Shown in pieces: positions 60,521 through 64,000 of a DNA stretch of 64,000 nt (position 1 is its first letter; every line of letters starts with the position of its first letter). The stretch is from NCBI GenBank assembly GCA_963930775.1, contig OZ005702.1, positions 186,001 to 250,000 on the forward strand, read 5' to 3'. This stretch comes from Cliona cf. orientalis (Eukaryota; Porifera; Demospongiae; Clionaida; Clionaidae). Position numbers and translations under genes: made by a program. The notes under the pieces were generated by a model. The model did no database searches. It was not told the DNA's origin and was given only the letters and a program-made list of their open reading frames with translations.

Positions 60521-62070
60521 ATGACTGAAGATTCTGCCGTTGGCCTACCAGTGGAGAAGAATTTCCGATCTTCCTACTACAAGAGCCTTGGATTCAGAAA
60601 AGAAGAGAAAAATCTCACCCAGCTGGAGGGAATAATGAAGGCGGACGCCATCGGTAGGTGCCGAGAATTTGCTAAGTACATGTTTGTGGGTTTTTGATAA
60701 TGAGCCACGCCCTTTTGTTGGTTATTTACAGATCTGACCGAGCTGAGGTCGTTTTGTTTCAAGTACACGCTCGCATCCTGTTACAGGAGTACTGTATGGA
60801 AGGTGCTAACAGGTGATAATTGATAACATAGTGAGATCATCTATGATATGACAGACTAAGAAAATAGCTATTCAGATGCTACAAAGCTGAGATTGCTACT
60901 GTTTGTCATTTTTTTAGGTGTTGCTCCTGTGCATACCGATGAAGACACTAGTTCATTCGTGAGAGAGCAAAAGCAGGAGCAGTATAGAGATCTGAAGCAT
61001 GCTCTGCAAGTCATGGGTAGAATAGACCATCCCTCTACCCAGAGCAGTGGCGGCAGTGGTGGTCAGCGCAGGAGAACATCGGCTGGGTGTCAGCCTTTAC
61101 TGGCGACAAAAGATGGGCCAGTTTCTTCAAAATGCTCATTTTTGCCAGAACATATGGTGCTGATGTATCTGCTTGAAAACAACCGATTGCTTTTGTCCAG
61201 TGTTAACCAAATGAAACTTGAAGCACAGGTTAGCCATCGAAAAAAAGCAACAAAAAATCCTTCTGACTGTGACCTTTACTAAAAAAATTAATATTACTGC
61301 TGTAGGTGAATTTGAGTGTGATTGCTAAAGTGATACTTCATCTCTTCGACTTTGAAGAGTCTGAGAGTGAAATCTACTGGCTATTTTCGGGCTTTGCAAA
61401 ACAGTGGGAGACAAAGCTATCCAACTTGGATAAAATGGTATATAGATCTATATAGCTATATTTAATATTAACTGAATAGCCGCCATTTACCATCACATTC
61501 CCTTTGCTAGAGAGCCAGTGTTTGCCGTCACCTGAGGGAGACTGATTTGAGTCTGTACAGCCACCTGAAGGACATAAATGCACTTGACGATGGAATTCCT
61601 TATGAAAAGTACGTTAATTTTTATAATAGTTTGCAGTAACTTTTCCATTGATGGTTGAAATTGTTTATTTCTGCAGGTGGTTTGGTCGTTGCTTTGCAAG
61701 TGATTTATCAGAATCAGCTCTTAAAAGGTGTGCCATATTGACATGTTTTTACTCTATGATCTGTTTCATCTCTGATTTTCTTTAGTGTGTGGGATCGAGT
61801 ACTGGCTGGTTCCAGTATGGTTGCGGTGTTTGTAGCTGTTGCCATTCTACTGTCGGCGAAGAAGCAGCTCCTTTCTCTTACAATGGTGCGGGATATCAGG
61901 CATCAGCTAGATGCAGTAAGACTTATAGCTATATAGCTGTGCAGCCAATCATCAGAATAACATTATTTTTATTTTTTCCCCAGATTCACAGGGATAATCT
62001 TCCATTGATTGTAAACCAAGCCCTGGAGATGTGGGAGTCTGCCGGAAGCCCTTTGGAACCAAGAATCTGA
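60521..62070 (+). CDS. TBC1D7: TBC1D7, third subunit of the TSC complex
   Basis: Eight exons join in phase: 60521-60653, 60732-60812, 60918-61228, 61306-61437, 61511-61608, 61677-61727, 61786-61915 and 61984-62070. The product is 340 residues (human 293). Family blocks: NFRSSYYKSLGFRKEEKNL, CYRSTVWKVLTGVAPVH, EQYRDLKHALQVMGRID, WFGRCFASDLSESALKSVWD and SSMVAVFVAVAILLSAKKQL. It has a TBC (Rab-GAP-like) fold and, in vertebrates, binds the coiled coil of TSC1 to stabilise the TSC1-TSC2 complex, which switches off Rheb and mTORC1. Compared with human it has an extra Ser/Gly/Arg-rich insertion of about 40 residues in exon 3 (TQSSGGSGGQRRRTSAG). The gene is head-to-head with CHURC1. Confidence 0.93.
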
Positions 62071-62311
62071 TGAAAGTGATAAGATCATACCGTGTGTTCC
62101 TGGTTGTCATGCTTTAATAGTGTGCTACCCAGGCTACCTGGCTGGAGTGCATAGCCTGACTCTGAATTCAGTACACTCCTGTTTCAGAATGGGACAATGA
62201 CATTGACCCTCTGTTTAATAATAATTATTATATCCGGACAGCATTAATGATATTCATAGTCCTTTTAATTTTCGGTGACATAATAATGTACTAGATAACG
62301 ACCCTTTCCCA
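62071..62311 (+). other. Spacer between TBC1D7 and cyclin Q
   Basis: This 241-bp spacer between two plus-strand genes holds the TBC1D7 3' UTR and the CCNQ promoter. No repeat or ORF of note. Confidence 0.5.
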
Positions 62312-63648
62312 ATGGCTACCAAAGAACTAGAAGAGGCGACAATCGATCGCTCATCTCCGACACAGCCCTCCGTGGACACCATTAAACTAATAATGGAAGC
62401 AGGTAGATTCTATATCCTATCACATGTATCTTCTATAGTCCATACCTGCCAACCTGCGGATAGTCTTGTGCTTGAAATTTGTATAAAATGTCTTGATTTG
62501 GGGCATTTTTGCTTGAAAATGCTACTAGCTTCTCCAAAATGTATTTGCACATATTATGGACCAGGTACTCACAAAAAATGAGGGATTTAGTGATTTTTGT
62601 GAGGGATGGGTACCATTTTTGCTTGAAATCAAGCAGAAAGCTGGATGGTTGGTAGGTATGATAGTCTAAATCATAAAATTATTTTGAAGGTTTGAAGCTC
62701 CACTTGAGCGAGGAGGCCATTGCGTCAGCTGCCACCTTCTACCACACCTTCTGCTCCACCATGACAGAGGCAGACTATGATGGCTCCGTACGTAAGATCT
62801 GTCTTTGTACTTGCAGATGGAGTCAATTCCAGCTGATTCATAGATTATGGCGCACATAATTTATTTGTTAACCAAGTTATGCTGTGTTTGATCTCGATGG
62901 CCTATGCCCCATGCCTTATCTTATTATCCCCATCCTGTAGTTGATTGCCATGGCTACTCTAAATTTGGCCTCCAAAGTTCAGGAGCACAATACTAAACTG
63001 GGAGATGTAGTTAACACGTGCCATAGGTGAGCACCAGATATAATATAATAATATACACCTATTAATAATTAATTTTTTATACATCAATTCAGGTGTCTTC
63101 ATAAGACGGAAAGCCCGCTAGAAGTGAGTGATACCTACTGGCAGTTGAAGGAGAGTGTGGCAAAATATGAATTGCTACTCTTGAGAGCACTCAACTTCAA
63201 CGTCTATCTTGACCTTCCACACAAAGTAAGGATGCATGAAATTGTTCAGCTAAAAAATTAATCTGGTGGTCATAATTATTTTAGTATAGCGTTATTGTTT
63301 AATCATGACACTATATTATTGGGAAATCTGCAGTATTTATTACATCATCTGCTCGCATTATCACGCTGGATTGACGAGAGGGTGTGGCTTCGCAGTCATG
63401 TGACCGCAGTGGCATGGGCCCTCTTGCAGGACAGCTATCGCACTACCCTATGTCTGCGTCATCCTCCAAACCTGCTAGCGACCTCTGTGCTCTACCTAGC
63501 CCTTCACTGCTGTAAGCTAGAGGTTCCTGGGGCCAGCCAGAGAAAGTGGTGGGATGTCTTCTGTCCTCGAGTGGAAGAGAAGGAACTACAGAGCATAGCC
63601 AGGGACATTATGGCCGTGCATGATGCAGCAGCAGCAGCAGCTTCATGA
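62312..63648 (+). CDS. CCNQ: Cyclin Q (FAM58A-type), CDK10 partner
   Basis: Five exons join in phase: 62312-62402, 62690-62787, 62941-63026, 63093-63225 and 63334-63648, giving 240 residues (human 248). Cyclin-box features: TIKLIMEAGLKLHLSEEAIA, ATFYHTFCSTMTEADYDGS, LIAMATLNLASKVQEHNTKL, YELLLLRALNFNVYLDLPHK, YLLHHLLALSRWIDERVWLR and WALLQDSYRTTLCLRHPPN. The C-terminal cyclin box ends in WWDVFCPRVEE. Cyclin Q activates CDK10; the human pair phosphorylates ETS2 and its loss causes STAR syndrome. The extreme C-terminus is a run of alanines encoded by CAG/GCA repeats. Intron 1 contains a small MITE. Confidence 0.93.
62442..62659. mobile_element. MITE in CCNQ intron 1
   Basis: ATACCTGCCAACC at the left is inverted as GGTTGGTAGGTAT at the right with one mismatch over 13 bp, enclosing 218 bp of non-coding sequence. 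The interior has paired TTTTGCTTGAAAT-type blocks. No target duplication longer than TA was seen. Confidence 0.6.
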
Positions 63649-63833
63649 CATTGTAGTAGTGGGGATGATAAGCATGTACATAGTCCAGGTATATAGTCAT
63701 CATTGAGATCTGTAATCACTCATGTCACCGTTGAAATCGTGAAAGTAAAAAATACTGTGCATGTGAAGATGTCAACTTACATTTGTGATGTATTATACAG
63801 CTAGTTAGTCTAGATATAAAGTAGCATGTTCAG

Positions 63834-64000
63834 GACCATGGTAGCTGCATTCATCTGCTTAAGAGCTACATTTTGGTTTTTGTTCCAGCTCCATAGCTCT
63901 TACCGTTGCCGAGATACACTTTGGCGCGCGCCGCGGTGTAAAGTTAATGATATTCATAGCTTTAATTAATTACGTCACGGTCTGTACATTCCAACGTGAA
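63834..64000 (-). repeat. Dispersed repeat, copy 2 (cut by window edge)
   Basis: This is the reverse complement of 15292-15456, ending in CATTCCAACGTGAA at the last base of the window. The GCGCGCGCC core and the TTAATTAATTACGTCACGGT block are conserved. The full element extends beyond the window. Confidence 0.85.

Overview
The window is animal nuclear DNA: split genes with GT-AG introns, abundant microsatellites and small transposons, and animal-specific gene families (CRTC, Treslin, a KSR/RAF-type kinase fold, NEDD4-type HECT ligase, Churchill). Gene density, short introns, many ACATGT/GCTAGC tracts and a P-type DNA transposon suggest an early-branching invertebrate, most likely a sponge; that placement is inference. 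All gene models were joined by hand from splice signals and reading phase, and nearly every one closes in frame at about the family's usual length.

Layout: 86-365 (-), the first two exons of an unrecognised gene running off the left edge. 638-9491 (-), a PH-domain protein with a Pro-rich tail, a cluster of YxxM-type tyrosine motifs and a C-terminal helix. 9866-19995 (+), Treslin/TICRR in 19 exons, head-to-head with the PH gene. 20131-20908 (-), NR2C2AP, tail-to-tail with Treslin. 24818-30359 (+), a CREB-regulated transcription coactivator (CRTC), probably with an upstream non-coding exon. 30798-37261 (+), a strongly degenerate KSR/RAF-like pseudokinase. 38529-50165 (-), a NEDD4-family ubiquitin ligase (C2, three WW, HECT; 23 exons). 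50685-52858 (-), SPG21/maspardin. 53073-59551 (+), the complex I subunit NDUFS4. 59638-60447 (-), CHURC1. 60521-62070 (+), TBC1D7. 62312-63648 (+), cyclin Q.

The most notable feature is a 5.57 kb P-type DNA transposon (53349-58916) in the first intron of NDUFS4. It has 37-bp terminal inverted repeats with one mismatch, a 7-bp target duplication, an 833-residue transposase open across six exons on the minus strand, and a second convergent three-exon gene (398 residues) on the plus strand. Both genes look intact, so the insertion is probably recent. Other mobile DNA sits in introns: a TA-flanked MITE family with CCGTATAGCGGG ends, a hairpin-forming tandem repeat family in Treslin and CRTC introns, and several small inverted-repeat elements.

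The cellular genes are housekeeping and signalling genes of separate function, not a pathway cluster. Three close head-to-head pairs (PH gene/Treslin, SPG21/NDUFS4, CHURC1/TBC1D7) suggest shared promoters. No rRNA, tRNA, CRISPR array or prokaryotic element was seen.
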